Notes: generated by a model from the sequence alone, not told the origin. DNA of 64,000 bases from Oscarella lobularis (GCF_947507565.1 NC_089176.1:3162001-3226000); one strand, 5' to 3'; counted from the stretch's first letter, positions 11,000-22,769 are shown. Numbers and translations: made by a program.

Positions 11000-12130
11000 T
11001 CTCTCGTTTTTCGAGCTTCGCGTAGACCATGAGGTTCTTCTCCGCCATCTTGAAGTTGTCGCGTTGTTCTTCCAAACCGGTAATCAAACCGGTTTACGAA
11101 TTCGCGCCTATTGGATGGAACCAATCAGAGTGGTAAATTATCCCCACGTGACCACAACGAACCAATGAGCGCGCTGGGTGGGGCTACGCTGTTCAAAAGC
11201 GAAACGCACACCGATTTTCCTTCAGTTGCGGCTGAGGGTGGATGCGGCGTGGTTCGCTACGTCTCGTTCTTGATCGGACCGGCTCGGGGGAAGACAAAAG
11301 GCAAGTCTCGGGTTGTTGGATCAGCGCGGCCCACGGATTAATCCCGTGCCGGAGCCCGTAGGCAGGGCGATGGGGGGCCTCGGCCTCGGTACGCGCACTG
11401 GGTATAAAGATCGCGAAGGTCTTATTGTTGCCAATAAGCACGGCTCACGCTAGGCTCGAGTGAGTACGGCTTAGAGGGGGTGTTCATAAATGGCCTGGTT
11501 GCCGGCACTTTTCTCACCCGAGAGGCACGATTAGACCGACGATGATCTGGCCCAGGAGACTTCGACTTGGGCATTGCACTGCCTTTCCTGTCGACTCCTA
11601 CAAACAGTGGTCGGCCGTTCTCCACTTCCACAAGGCCCGTTTCTTCCCAGGAAGACATAGCGAAGGCTTTGGTACCAGCGCGCCGGGGGACTTCGGTATC
11701 AGGGGCCGACTCTCATCCAGGCGGGTACTGAATGGAGTGGCCGAGGACCCGCAACTCGCCCTAAATTTTTGGAACGGGTGGTCATCGCTTGCGGTGGCTG
11801 CCTTGGGCTACGAAAGCGTCCAAACCTCCCCGTGGTGTAGCCTGGGTAATGCGAATATGGACGCAATCGAGAAAGGTACGTACACAGATTTTTTGACAGT
11901 AACTAATCGTATTTTTTTAGGTGGAAATTTGAGCTCGAGTGAACGACGGCGGCAGGGATATTGATCTTGAAGGCTACAACACGACTTAGGATGAATTTTT
12001 TGTACTGCATGAATTATTTTGGACGATTTTTATGCATTCCCGTGTGAAAATAAATGATGACTGTTTTCGTGTATTTTCTAAATAAATGCATTCAAGCCAG
12101 AACAACGCGTCGCAGAGAAACACTCCCGAC
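11000..12130. other. GC-rich segment unique to unit 1; unexplained
   Basis: About 1.1 kb of GC-rich DNA with composition unlike neighbouring intergenic sequence. It holds a TATA-like GGTATAAAGA at 11401, a perfect 7-bp hairpin at 11421-11438 (CTTATTG / loop / CAATAAG), and a clean intron (GTACGT at 11878 to TTTTTTAG at 11921), which suggests a transcribed plus-strand unit. A 140-codon open frame at 11542-11964 has no family motif and an atypical Pro/Ser/Trp-rich composition. It may be a non-coding RNA gene or an inserted element. I cannot assign it. Confidence 0.35.
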
Positions 12131-12309
12131 GCACGCTATATAGCCTTCTGTCTGCTTTCACTGACTCCGTTAGCGTTCTTTGGAGGACCCGCGGCGACGT
12201 AATCATCGTGACGTCTATAGACTAACCGTGCGACCAGTGACAATGGCAGTGATCCGGTAGTAGATCTGTTCTTGGCGGTTTGTCGGTGACGTAATTGAAA
12301 CGAACTGAA

Positions 12310-15200
12310 ATGCTCCCCAGCGGATTCGTAGTTGCTGTTGCGTTTGCTTTTCTTGGTTTTGCATTGATTCCAAGTCGTGCCGATCCACTTTGTCCGCAAC
12401 TCGATTTCAATGTCTATGGCGCTCAGCCTGGTCCTTCAGTGGGTCCTTCAATCGATCGTCAGTTTGCTCTTTGGCAATCGTGCAATGACTCTAGCTGATT
12501 CTTCTTCTTCTCTTTCTAGCCTGGAGCACTGAAAGATCGTACTTTCTCGAGCCAACTCGGTGTCCTCATTCGCCGTCGTATTATCAGCTTCGTTACTATA
12601 GTCAGCACTGGGCCTTACGCCCCATCGAACTAATATGCAGATGCGATTGGCCAGAATGTGCGTATTATGGCGACTGCTGTCTCGGTCGAGGAGCCAACGA
12701 GACGCAGTCGTCGTCGTACACTCTAGAAGAACGCAGGCGCCTCGTAGGCATTAGTGATATGATATAGTTGGGGTAAAATAGACTTACCACTACTCAAATT
12801 TAGATTCATACAAATCGACTCACTTGCGTCAATCCGTCGTCGGAGTTGGAAGGCAGCCCCCACGTTGAAAAACTTGGCGGCGATGACCGGACAGATCTTA
12901 TGATGTATCGCACGTCAAAAGAAGGCTGGTGGATGTTGAAGACTTGTGCACGCGATTGGGATCACGACAAACGCAACAGTGACTTGAGGGCGATAATTCG
13001 TCAAAATTGCGAAAATTCAACGACTCGATCTTCCTCCTTTGACGACATTCTTCATGCAATGCCCGTCAGCACAAAAAACGTCACGTATTCAAATGTTTTC
13101 TGTGCTGTCTGCAATTTTGTTCAACTGACGATAGATCGTCTTTTCTATTGGTCGACAAGCCTTGCGTGCAATTACAATTTAGATGAAAAGCCCTTTACCG
13201 ACGTGAATAAAAGACAAGAAATGTCTTCAAACGTGACGGCAAGCAACGTGACGGAGAACTGTGTCGTCGGCTATTTTATACCACCTCGAAATGTCTCGGC
13301 ACGACAGTGTCAGCTGGAGACAATTTCGACGTGCTTGACTCGAGAAGAGCTGAGTGCCCGCCTTGTTACAAACGTATCCGAATCAAACTACACGTGCTTG
13401 AAGTCAAGATGTCAAGAATTCGTCGAGTACGAACACTTCAACCCGACTTACAAAAATCGCTTCTGTGCTCTGTGCACGGGAGTGGACACGAGAAATTTTG
13501 ACCATGCGTATAAAGGTGGTCTATACGGCAGAAAGGGTCAACCACCGCCGGATCTTTGGCATTGTTTCGGTTGCAGGTCATTCGCGTCGATATTGAATTT
13601 TTCACCTAAGGGCGATATCATGTTGCTTGGCAAGAAGACAGTTTCCGTTCTGAAGACTTGTCCTGTTGGCAAAGTATACTTTAAAAATGCTTGCATTTCT
13701 CTCTTTTGTTCAGGTGATTTGGAACTAGTTGGATCCGAATGCCGAGCTCCTCGTTACCTTACAATTCAATTAATCCTGTATGCAAATAACACGGGTGGAG
13801 AGTTGAAGCGTGCACACCACAACGATACAGTGAATCGAGTCGCTCAATCGCTTCTTGCTTTCGTCCGAAATTTGACAGTTGCTAACTCGACTTTCCACGT
13901 AGTCAACAATTCAGTCAAAGTCTTCATTATTGCGAAGGCAAGCGCGTCTGTAACGGTTTCTAATTGGGAGAAGATTAGGTCTAAAATCTTTCAATTCAAT
14001 TTAACATTCGTATCCAATTTCACCCTGTTCAGCAGCGAACCAATCAAACGGGAACACATAACGATAACGATAAAGCCGACACTCGCTCCCATCATTTGTA
14101 GCGCCTACATTCGACTAAATTCCTCCCAATACAACAAAACGGCAAACAATTCAATCATTGACCTAGCCACTGGCCAGACCCTGAACTCAACCGAATACAT
14201 CAAAGAAGAAAATGATACGATTCTGCGATGCAACCTTTACAAAGCCGCCTTCAATACGACAATAATCGTCAAGACGTGGCAATATGACTCGTTAGGCGTC
14301 ACGCTAACAATCGTGAGCAGTGCCTTCTCCATCGTCTCCTGCTACCTTCTCTTGGTCACCTATTTCCTATTTTCAAAATTGAGAAATTATGCTGGTCTCT
14401 GCATCATGAGCTACGCTTTCGCTTTAGGCACCTTCTACGTCTTTCTAATATTTGGTGCCGGACTAGTGAACAACAAAGCGACTTGCACGGCAATGGGATT
14501 CGTTCTGCACTTCTTCACCTTGTCGCATCTCACGTGGTCTACCGTGCTTGCTGTCAATCTTGTGAACTTATTTGTTGTCAAACGAATGCAAAATCCCACG
14601 TCTTCCGGAGGACAGTTAATTTGGAAAAAATTCTTTTTCGCCTCCCTATATGCCTGGGGACTACCGATGGTCATCTGTTTAATCTGTACCATTCTGATCT
14701 ATACCACCGACATGGATATTTCCTATGCTTCGACCACCGTTTGCTGGCTTCAAGGCAGTAGACTTGCATCCATTTTGGCCGTGGCAATTCCTGGCGCAAT
14801 TGCTCTTGTTGTGAATCTGAGCTGCTATATCGGGTTGGCTGTAGTTCTGAGCAGAGATCTGAAAGCCACTCAGAATCTTTCACAGAAATCCAAAGTTTTG
14901 AAATTGAAGAAAAAGTGCCGCGTATTTTTGGGGCTATTCTGTCTGCTCGGACTGACGTTAGGTTTTGCTTGGATTGCTGCATTCGTTGGAAAGGAGTGGC
15001 TATGGTATATTTTTTTCGTGGCCAACATGACGCAGGCAATCGTCATATTTTTCGTATTTGTCGTCAGCCAAAAAACGCGAGCGTTGTACAAGGAGAAATT
15101 CCGTGCTAAGCACTGGCAGTTGCCATCAAGCAATCAATCTGAAAGTACAAATACGTCGACGGTGAATAAAACAGACACAATGGCGATGGCGAAAATTTAG
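12310..15200 (+). CDS. Family-B-like 7TM receptor with Cys-rich ectodomain, copy 1
   Basis: Three exons (12310-12457, 12520-12743, 12804-15200) join in frame to a 922-residue protein. Exon 1 is a signal peptide (GFVVAVAFAFLGFALIP). Exon 2 carries a short Cys module, CRCDWPECAYYGDCCLG, with the CxCDxxCxxYxDCC spacing of a somatomedin-B-like fold. Exon 3 has a large Cys- and N-glycosylation-rich ectodomain (many NVT, NNS, NST), then seven membrane helices from VTLTIVSSAFSIVSCYLLLV to the last at YIFFVANMTQAIVIFFVFVV, with a loop Cys pair typical of secretin/adhesion-type receptors. I see no GPS autoproteolysis motif before helix 1, unlike classical adhesion GPCRs. The ligand is unknown. It heads the receptor pair in unit 1 and is near-identical to the copy at 24425 except for a short patch near 13510-13565. 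Confidence 0.88.
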
Positions 15201-15229
15201 CCGAAAAATCAGATTGACACTAAGGAATA

Positions 15230-15834
15230 GCCCACTTCGAACTTTTGTTGTTAGTTTCTGTGCATGCACTCATTGTTCGTATGTTTCACTCTCGATTTTG
15301 TTTGCACTCTCTCTGATGTCAAGTGACCACAGCAACCGGAGCTAGAGACTGATTGATACGGAAATCTCATCCCAACGTCTCACGCCTCTGCAATTCGCTA
15401 CGAAATTTTCCAAAATTACAAGAGGCAGGCTAAAATACCGTAGACTCTTAGAGATTCCTAATCAGCAGTCAGAATGACGAGCAAACAATGCCATCACGAG
15501 GCAAAATTGCTTGAACCAACAAAACTGCCTCTGAGGCAGACCCGCCTATCATACTGACTCTGACATCATGCACCGACCCCTGACCCTGGCACCGTTCTCA
15601 AAAAGAGCTTTACCTGAGCTAGGCGCGGACAGTGCACTCACTCATTCCCCGCGCAGCACAAATGTCTTGGATAAGTGCACTTGTTCTCTGCATCATCTCG
15701 TCTACAGTAATCGTTGCGACTACTTTTAGTACGTCGACCGAGTCGTCGACGACGACAAATGTGCCGCCAACTACACCGATGCCGCCAAAAGTTTTCTTTC
15801 CCACCACCGACGACATGGACTTTCGGTACGTTCT
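15230..15834 (+). pseudogene. Peroxidase 5' flank and first-exon relic, unit 1
   Basis: Matches the upstream region and first codons of the intact peroxidase gene at 31693. The ATG at 15661 opens the same secretory leader (MSWISALVLCIIS), the Thr/Pro-rich stretch and DDMDFRYVLE, where homology ends abruptly. The frame then runs into a receptor-leader fragment and stops at 15901, giving an 80-codon orphan ORF. The catalytic domain is absent. It may still be transcribed because the promoter region is retained. Confidence 0.85.
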
Positions 15835-15835
15835 C

Positions 15836-15925
15836 GAACTGAAATGCTCTTCATCGGATTCTAGTTGCTGCTGCGTTTGCTTTTTTTCGGTTTTGCATTG
15901 ATCGTCAATTTTCTCTTTGGGAATC
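15836..15925 (+). pseudogene. Receptor signal-peptide exon fragment, unit 1
   Basis: About 90 nt from gaactgaaatgctc... through ttttgcattgatcgtcaatttt match the first exon of the 7TM receptors, including the exon 1 donor region gatcgtca, with an internal deletion. It is fused directly to the peroxidase relic and followed by an HSD fragment. Confidence 0.75.
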
Positions 15926-15950
15926 ACATTCAGATTGATGCGGCCCAAAA

Positions 15951-16058
15951 CATTCCTCGGCTTCCGTGACCAATCTGGAACTCGCTAGGTTTGCACTTGG
16001 TCGACTATCAGCGTATTCAACACGCAAATGCCTCTGCCGCCCGTCAGCAGGAGAGGCT
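15951..16058 (-). pseudogene. HSD exon 1 fragment, unit 1
   Basis: Two pieces of HSD exon 1 are recognisable on the minus strand. One is around cattcctcggcttccgt. The other runs ctcgctaggtttgcact...caacacgc...ccgcccgtcagcaggag and covers the codons for the Rossmann glycine loop. Internal sequence is deleted. It lies immediately upstream of the second receptor, exactly where an intact HSD lies upstream of the first. Confidence 0.75.
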
Positions 16059-16172
16059 CTATATACATATAAATATATATATCAAGTTGCGCGTCATTCA
16101 TCCGGTAGTATCCGCATTTATCTGGTACTTGACGGTCAGTACGTGTGGCGTCGTTGAAACGAACTGCATGAA

Positions 16173-18328
16173 ATGCTCTCCTGCGGCTTCGAAGTTGCTG
16201 CCGCTGCATTTGCTTTCCTCGGTTTATCATTGCTTCGTGCCGATCCACTTTGTCCGGAACTCGACTTCAACGTCTACGGCGTGCAGCCCAAGGACAGTAA
16301 CATTTCCGACTCTTCAATTGCCTCTCGCATTGATCGTCAGTTTGCATACCCTCTGGCATGAGAGGACTATAACTATAATTGGTCTCTCTTTTTTTCTAGC
16401 CAGGTATTTTCTGAAGCCAACTCAGTGTCCTCATTCGCCGTCGTATTATTATTACAATGGTCGGGGCGTGGCCCCAAGCGAATCAACGTGCAGATGCGAT
16501 TGGCCAGAATGCGCGTATTACGGCGACTGCTGCCTCGGCCGAGGAACCAACGAGACGCAGCCGCCGTTGTACACTCTAGAAGAACACAGGCGCCTCGTAA
16601 GCGTGATATGATAGTTTGGTATATAAAGAGACATATTAAATTAAAATTTAGATTGATAAAGATCGACTCGTGTGCGTCAATCCGTCGTCGGAGTTGAAAG
16701 ACGTCCAGGTTGAAGTAGTTCCCCATGATTATGATTATGATGAGGATGATTGGAGAGACATTACGTCTAACCGGGCATCAAAAAAAGGCTGGTGGATGTT
16801 GAAGACTTGTGCTCCTGATTGGGATCTCAACGAAAGCAAAAGTAACTTGAGGACAGCTATTCGTCAAGAATGCGAAAATGTAACGACTCGATCTTCCTCC
16901 TTTGACGACATTCTGCTTACAATGCCAGTCAGTACAAAAAACGTCACGTATTCAAATGTTTTTTGTGCTGTCTGCAACTTTGTTCAATTAACAACAGATC
17001 ATGTTTTTTATTGGCCGACAAGACGTGCTTGTTATAAGGTGAATGAAAAACAAAGAATGTCGTCAGATGGGACTGCGATCAACGTGACGGAGAACTGTTT
17101 AGTTGGCTATTTTCTACCTCCTGAAAATGTCTCGGTGCGACAGTGTCAGCCTATGACTTCGACATGCTTGACTCGAGAAGAGTTGAACATATCTGAATCA
17201 AAATACGCGTGCTTGAAGTCAAGATGCCAAGAGTTTGTTGAATACGAATGCTTTCACCCAACTTACAAAAATCGTTTCTGTGCTCTTTGCAGGAGAGAAA
17301 AAACCAAATATTTTGACGACGCGTATCATAGTGGCGTCTGTTCTCTTACTTCCAGGGGTTGTACTGGCTGCACTCCACTCGCAGCAATATTGAACTTTTC
17401 CCCTAATGGCAATATGATGTTGCGTGACTCGAAGACAACGGTTTTTGTTTTGAAGACCTGCCCTGTTGGCAAAGTATCAAAGTCTTGCATTCCTCTTGTT
17501 TGTTCGAGTGATTTAGAACTAGTTGGATTGGAGTGCCGAGCTCCTCGTTACCTTACCGTTCAAATAATCCTGTATGCAAATAGTACGGATGGAGAGTTGA
17601 AGCGTGCACACCACAACAATACGGTGAATCGCGTCACTCGATCGCTACTTGCTTTCGTCCGAAATTTGACGGTTATTAACTCGAGTGTTCACGTAGTCAA
17701 CAATTCAGTTCGAGTCGTCATTACCGCTAAGGCAAGCGCATCTGTGACGGTTTCTAATTGGGAGAAGATTCAGTCTAAAATCCTTCTATTCAATTTAACA
17801 TTTATATCCAATTCCATCCTGTTCAGCAGCGAACCAATCAAACGGGAACACATAACGATAAAGCCGACACTTGCTCCAATCATCTGTAGCGCTTACATTC
17901 GACTAAATTCCTCCCAATACAACAAAACGGCAAACAATTCAATCCTAGACCTAGCCACTGGCCAGACCCTGAACTCGACCGAATACATCGTAGAAGAAAA
18001 TGATACGATTTTGCGATGCAACCCTTACGAAGCCAATACGACAATAATCGTCAGTGGCAATATGACTCGTTAGGCGTCACTCTAACGATCGTGAGCAGCG
18101 CCTTCTCCATCGTCTCCTGCTACCTTCTGTTGTTCACCTATTTCCTATTTTCAAAACTGAGAAACTATGCTGGTCTCTGCATCATGAGCTACGCTTTCGC
18201 TTTAGGCACCTTCTACGTCTTTCTAATATTTGGTGCCGGACTAGTGAACAACAAGGCGACTTGCACGGCAATGGGATTCATTCTGCACTTCTTCACCTTG
18301 TCGCATCTCACGTGGTCTACCGTGCTTG
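16173..18328 (+). pseudogene. 7TM receptor copy 2, frameshifted and truncated
   Basis: Exons 16173-16335, 16400-16596 and 16652 onward match the intact receptor at 28286 almost exactly, with signal peptide, Cys module (CRCDWPECAYYGDCCLG) and glycosylated ectodomain. Near 18035-18055 two small deletions relative to the intact copy (6 nt, then 4 nt) shift the frame just before membrane helix 1, giving a stop at 18073. Helices 1-3 follow in another frame, then the sequence ends at 18328 and the frame stops two codons after the join. Helices 4-7 are missing. A secreted ectodomain could still be made from the intact 5' part. Confidence 0.9.
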
Positions 18329-21300
18329 GAAAATAGGCCAGTTTGGTACCTTCGGTTTTCTAACGACGTTTCGTCAAAAAGAACTGACTCTGCTACATTT
18401 AGAAGTGACTCTTTGCTTAGAGGATAGTTCCAAGTGTCAGAGAAACGCTCATCAAACAAACCAATTAACTCTCCCTCATTGTGATCCCAAGAGAAAAAGT
18501 CGCAGAACGCTTTTGATTTAAAGATAGCTCGGCAGAGCCCGAACTTAATCATTTTTGCTAGATTCTTTTCTTTTCTGGCGTTTTCTTCAGGAGTCGTCAC
18601 GCCGTCCCAAACGAAATTATCTTTTAAAGTGCTCTGTGGATGCAAAAATTTATCAGCCATATCTTCTATCTTCTGCTGTATCTTTTCGTTTAAGTCTAAT
18701 ATTCGTTCCATTCCCCTTTTTTTCCATCTAAGTTTGGTTATCTCATCATCAAGGGCGGTTTTATCACTCTAGAGCTGCTCCCATATGTCCCTAAAAATAA
18801 ACGTATAAAGAAATGAAGGGCAAATGTATTCACAGGGAACCCATACCAAACTTTGTGAAGAAAAAATAGTTCATGCCACCGTGGAAACGACCTGGCTACG
18901 GCTTTACAGAACGTCTTCAGCTGGTCTGTAATTTTTCTGTCCGACTTTAGAGAAAATAATGCTTTTTCCGCCGAGATGACGAGAAGGTCCTCGGGAAGAA
19001 AGCCTCGTGAAAAGGAAGCAATCTCTTCTTGAATTCTTCGAATGTACTTCTCTTCCTCTTCCATACTCATAGTACCTGTCTGCAACTGATGCCAATCATT
19101 AAGCACAAAAAGAGAATTGATGGGTAAACCAACTGATGGGCACATGCAATACAGCTTCTTTGCCTACCGAGCAAAGATAGCAAATTCGACAGCAACAATC
19201 TTTGTCAATGACTTGATCATACCTGCGCTACAATGTCTTTGCACGAACGCGATCCGTCTAGCACAAATACAGCAACTGGTTTGTTGGCAGCAATGTAGCG
19301 TTTAGGATCCAAAGCATCCGCGAGATTGATCAGCTAAGCAAGTTTAGAGTATCAGGTCAACAGGTTTAGGATGGTTCCTACCTGCAACATTTTAGATGGC
19401 CAATATATGTTTGCCTTGAAGTCAGCATTGCTTCGGTCAACAGAAGCTCCTCTACACTTTCCAGATGGAGACTGAGGAGAGCCTTTCTTTGTAAGAGAAA
19501 AAGACAGAAGCTGAATTGAATTTTCTTCCTCCAGGCTTTTCTTTGGCTCAACAACATCGTCCCCTTTCACTATTTCGTATGATCTCTCGCGAGTCGACGA
19601 ACCGAGGATCTTGGAAGACATTTTTGCGCCTGGCGGCAAGACGTCCATTCCCAGAAGACAATTCAAGAGCGTTGTCACAACAGAGGCCTTCTCTCCTAAT
19701 AAAAACAGAATTTCAATGAGGCACTGAATCTTGCACAAGTCAGACACCTGTAAACAGCACAACCGGCAAATTGTTGGTGACTTCCTCTACCAGCTTAGTA
19801 ATGAAACGCATATCGTCTACTAATCTGTTGACATCCAATTGCTGCTTTTTCTTCATAAATTCTATATAGGCTTGACGTCTAGAAACAAGATTTCCTACGT
19901 CGTCAAGTGCAGAATAAATCTAAATACGATGATCAAAGGCAATGTTACCCAATTGCTCAGTAAACTTTACTACCTCGTCAAGCGGCAAAGGACGTTGCTG
20001 CTCAATGCGCTCAATTATCTCCGTTCGCAATTGCTCGTCACTACTGCTCGGATTAAAGGCGTAAGCGTAAGCAACCTTTTCCGGAAATAAAACCGTGTGC
20101 ACGTTAACCAGGTCCCTTTTATCCATTTCCTGAACCCTGCGCGGTGTCAGTTCACTAATCTATACATGACAAAACAACCGAGTAACAAAAGCAAGGTGAC
20201 AGCAAACGTGTAGTTCTCATACGGATATAGGGTCAGCCAGCGGTGAAATACTATTAGACTCCGCCTTTAGTGACCGCTGACCAGAGCTCCCTAATAATGA
20301 AAATTTTGTGGCGCGGCTTAAAACTACAACTTTCGTCACACTTGATAAAGATGTAGGAGAGGACGTTTCAAAAACGTCCTTTGACTTTTCTGAGTTTTTT
20401 CTTGAATGAGTTTTTTTTCCCTGTAATTTACTTGCAGATAATAGACTTGTTTATTGTTCAAATTACTGGAAGAGGCTTTAACGCTTTCCGGTGTATAGCT
20501 GCTCGTGGCTACAACAGACAAATTCAAATCTATCTATCTGTCAGATTACATCACGAGTTTACAGGAGAATGAAGAATCCTGGGAAATCTGCCGTACAGGA
20601 TCTAGATCAAAAAGAGATGAAGTCGTTAAGAACGAGCCAGACATATTATACTATCAGTTAGCTCTAATAAACTTGGGCTGCATTAGTAACGAGAAACATA
20701 CACGTATGCTTGTACCACACGTACCTTGACAAAGCAAAAACATGGCATTCGTTTCTACCGATTCTTCCGACTGAAATTAGCGCTCGGTCAGCCTACACTG
20801 TAATTGTCATCTCCTTAACTTACCCATAGTCGTTGATAGTCGTTTGACGCTGTACTAGAGCTTTTTGACATTTGTCTACTCGCACCTGCGATGAGATGCC
20901 AGCAATGCACTACAAAAACTGCAACTCAAACCTGTTGCCCCGCCAAAGTCTTTAGGCCGTTGATGTCTGACACCTTATTAATCGAAATTTTCAAAGTGCA
21001 TCATGCAGCGTGGCAATACTTACCAGTAAATGAGTAGGTCGATGAATCACTTTCATAGACTTTAGAACCAAGATGGGCTTCAGCATCACTGGCAGCCTCG
21101 CCGTAATCAACACTAGTTCCTATAATCAATTAAAAGTAAGCAATATACCAGATGACGCCTAAATTTCATTTTGTTAATTAGCCTAGCCTCCTTTTTTTAT
21201 GAGTGACTTGTAATTTAACTTATCTCTAGTTCTTACCGCTGGCAACTGCGTCCGTACTAACAGTGGACAAGGCACAATCTCACGAAGAACACGTAAGATT

Positions 21301-22769
21301 TCTACACAAACGGCTTGCGTCAATGGTCCTAATCTTCATAAGATTACAGGTACCTTGAAAGGATGGTCTCTCAGCACCATCATTGGCAACGCACTTGGTC
21401 TGAAGACTTTCATACTCCTGACAAAACCGCACTTTTGTGGGTAGAGAGAGAAGTCCTCCTTTGTACACAGCCTGGATAAACTCTTTTTGAGCGCCTTATT
21501 AATAACAGATAACTTTTAGACTAAGAGATTGATCAAAATCCATTGACGATACCCTCATAAGGATGGGTTCTTTCCCTTACAGCCCACATAATCATTCCAA
21601 AGCTACTCAAGATTCTCTCTCTGAGGGTTTACACGTTTCTAAAACGCTTGCGTACCTGAAAACATCTGACTGACCCGCTATTTCAAGACAGTCTTTGACA
21701 TCCTTTAAAAACGATGCAGAATGCCGCTCAGGTGACATGTAGATGAAAGTGCCACAAGCAATTGGACTGTCGACCTTCTGTGACGTTTGCGTTGAAATGT
21801 CACGAGCCTTGGCCAATCCAAAATCTGCAATCTAAATTCCAATTCTAAAAATATTGTTTTAAAACAACTGCAAGAACTCGCCTTGCAAACGTAGGCATTG
21901 TCACGTTCTGAAATGAGAACGTTATTCGGCTTCAAATCAAGATGATATATCGGAGGATCTCTTGAGTGCAAGTATTCCATGCCATTGGCAATATCAAGGG
22001 CTAATCTCATGCGAACACCGTTATCTTCCATGATAGGGTCGTCTTTCTGAAGCAGATCATAGAGATCCCCTCCAGGCACGTATTCTAAAAAGATGATGTG
22101 TTTTCGCGGCTCTATACACCAGCCGAGAAACTGGACGATATTCGGATGATTTCCTTCACCAGCAAGCTTCTCAAGAATGCGTATCTCACGCCGAAAACTA
22201 TAATTGTCGCTAGAGAAGAAACGGAGCTGCCACAAAAAGAAAAAAATATTAACGAATTTACCTTTTCCCCAGCTTTCTTCCTCCAAAAAACACCTTGGCA
22301 GCGACAGTCTTTGCGGAGTCACGCAGGGTCGCCTTGTACACCTCCGCTGATCCTCCGCTGTTTATGAATTCACCGCGTTTAAAGCCTTTCGTCGAGGAAT
22401 AAAATTTGTCTCCTTAACCAGTTTAGTTAGAAAATTGCGGAGGAGTGATATGATAATGAGTCACCTGAGTTTGGGGACTCCCTTGATAGGTATGCGGAAA
22501 AGCAAATCTCTAGTAACCACGACGCTTCTTCATTCTCCTTCAGAATGTCGCAGAAACTGTAATAAGCAACGTCTCCTTTGCTACGTAGGACTTCCATGAG
22601 GAGATGATAGATCTGCTCCTTTGGGAAGGCTTTGTCCCAAACGGCTTTATATTCTGTTGCCGTTATCTGCTTCTTAATCCGAAGTTGCTTCAGTAGCTTC
22701 ACGATCTATGCTATCGTAAAGAAAAGGAAGATGATCTTCGACCGAATCCCAAACAGATTGAGATTCCAT
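18241..22769 (-). pseudogene. Second CARD - kinase - GTPase gene, 3'-truncated
   Basis: Diverged paralogue of the gene at 3246-8994 with matching domain order and several shared intron positions (for example after PLDE/PLDK before the G domain). It has CARD-like helices (22769-22427); a kinase with NSGGSAEVYK, AAKVF, YHLDLKPNN, IADFGLAKA and MSPERH; a linker; then a G domain with FTGEKASVVTTLLNCLLG (P-loop Lys lost) and FVLNDWHQ where NKxD should be. It stops in the helical region at 18329, where the frame crosses into antisense receptor DNA and ends at 18241 after about 28 foreign codons. The pseudokinase is missing. In the CARD, MESQSVWDSVEDHLPFLY and IVKLLKQLRIKKQITATEY are in different frames, needing a 1-nt shift or a 37-nt intron near 22705. 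The kinase part looks intact, so a shorter functional product is possible. Confidence 0.75.

Larger units (their letters stand above)
9070..18328. repeat. Tandem duplication unit 1 (HSD - receptor - relic - receptor)
   Basis: This block matches 22896-30448 in the same order and orientation, near-identical by eye over the HSD, receptors and relic. It differs by a 1.7 kb extra segment (about 10490-12175), frameshifts in HSD and the second receptor, and non-matching DNA at about 9156-9343. The right edge at 18328 is sharp: the receptor sequence stops after ...cgtgcttg in the third membrane helix and minus-strand CARD-kinase-GTPase sequence begins at once. Confidence 0.9.

Noticed and set aside
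11542-11964. 140-codon plus ORF as a protein gene
   Set aside because: It runs across a clean GTACGT...TTTTTTAG intron near its end, has odd composition and shows no motif; kept only as part of an unexplained segment.
11180-11980. Possible antisense ribosomal RNA fragment
   Set aside because: A short string (cggcttagaggg) recalls the 28S 3' end in reverse, but the surrounding bases do not follow any conserved rRNA core, so I did not call rRNA.
16090-16611. 206-codon plus ORF (and its copy at 28077-28724) as a gene
   Set aside because: Out-of-frame overlap of receptor exons 1-2 and their intron; the other frame has the signal peptide and Cys module with proper splice sites.
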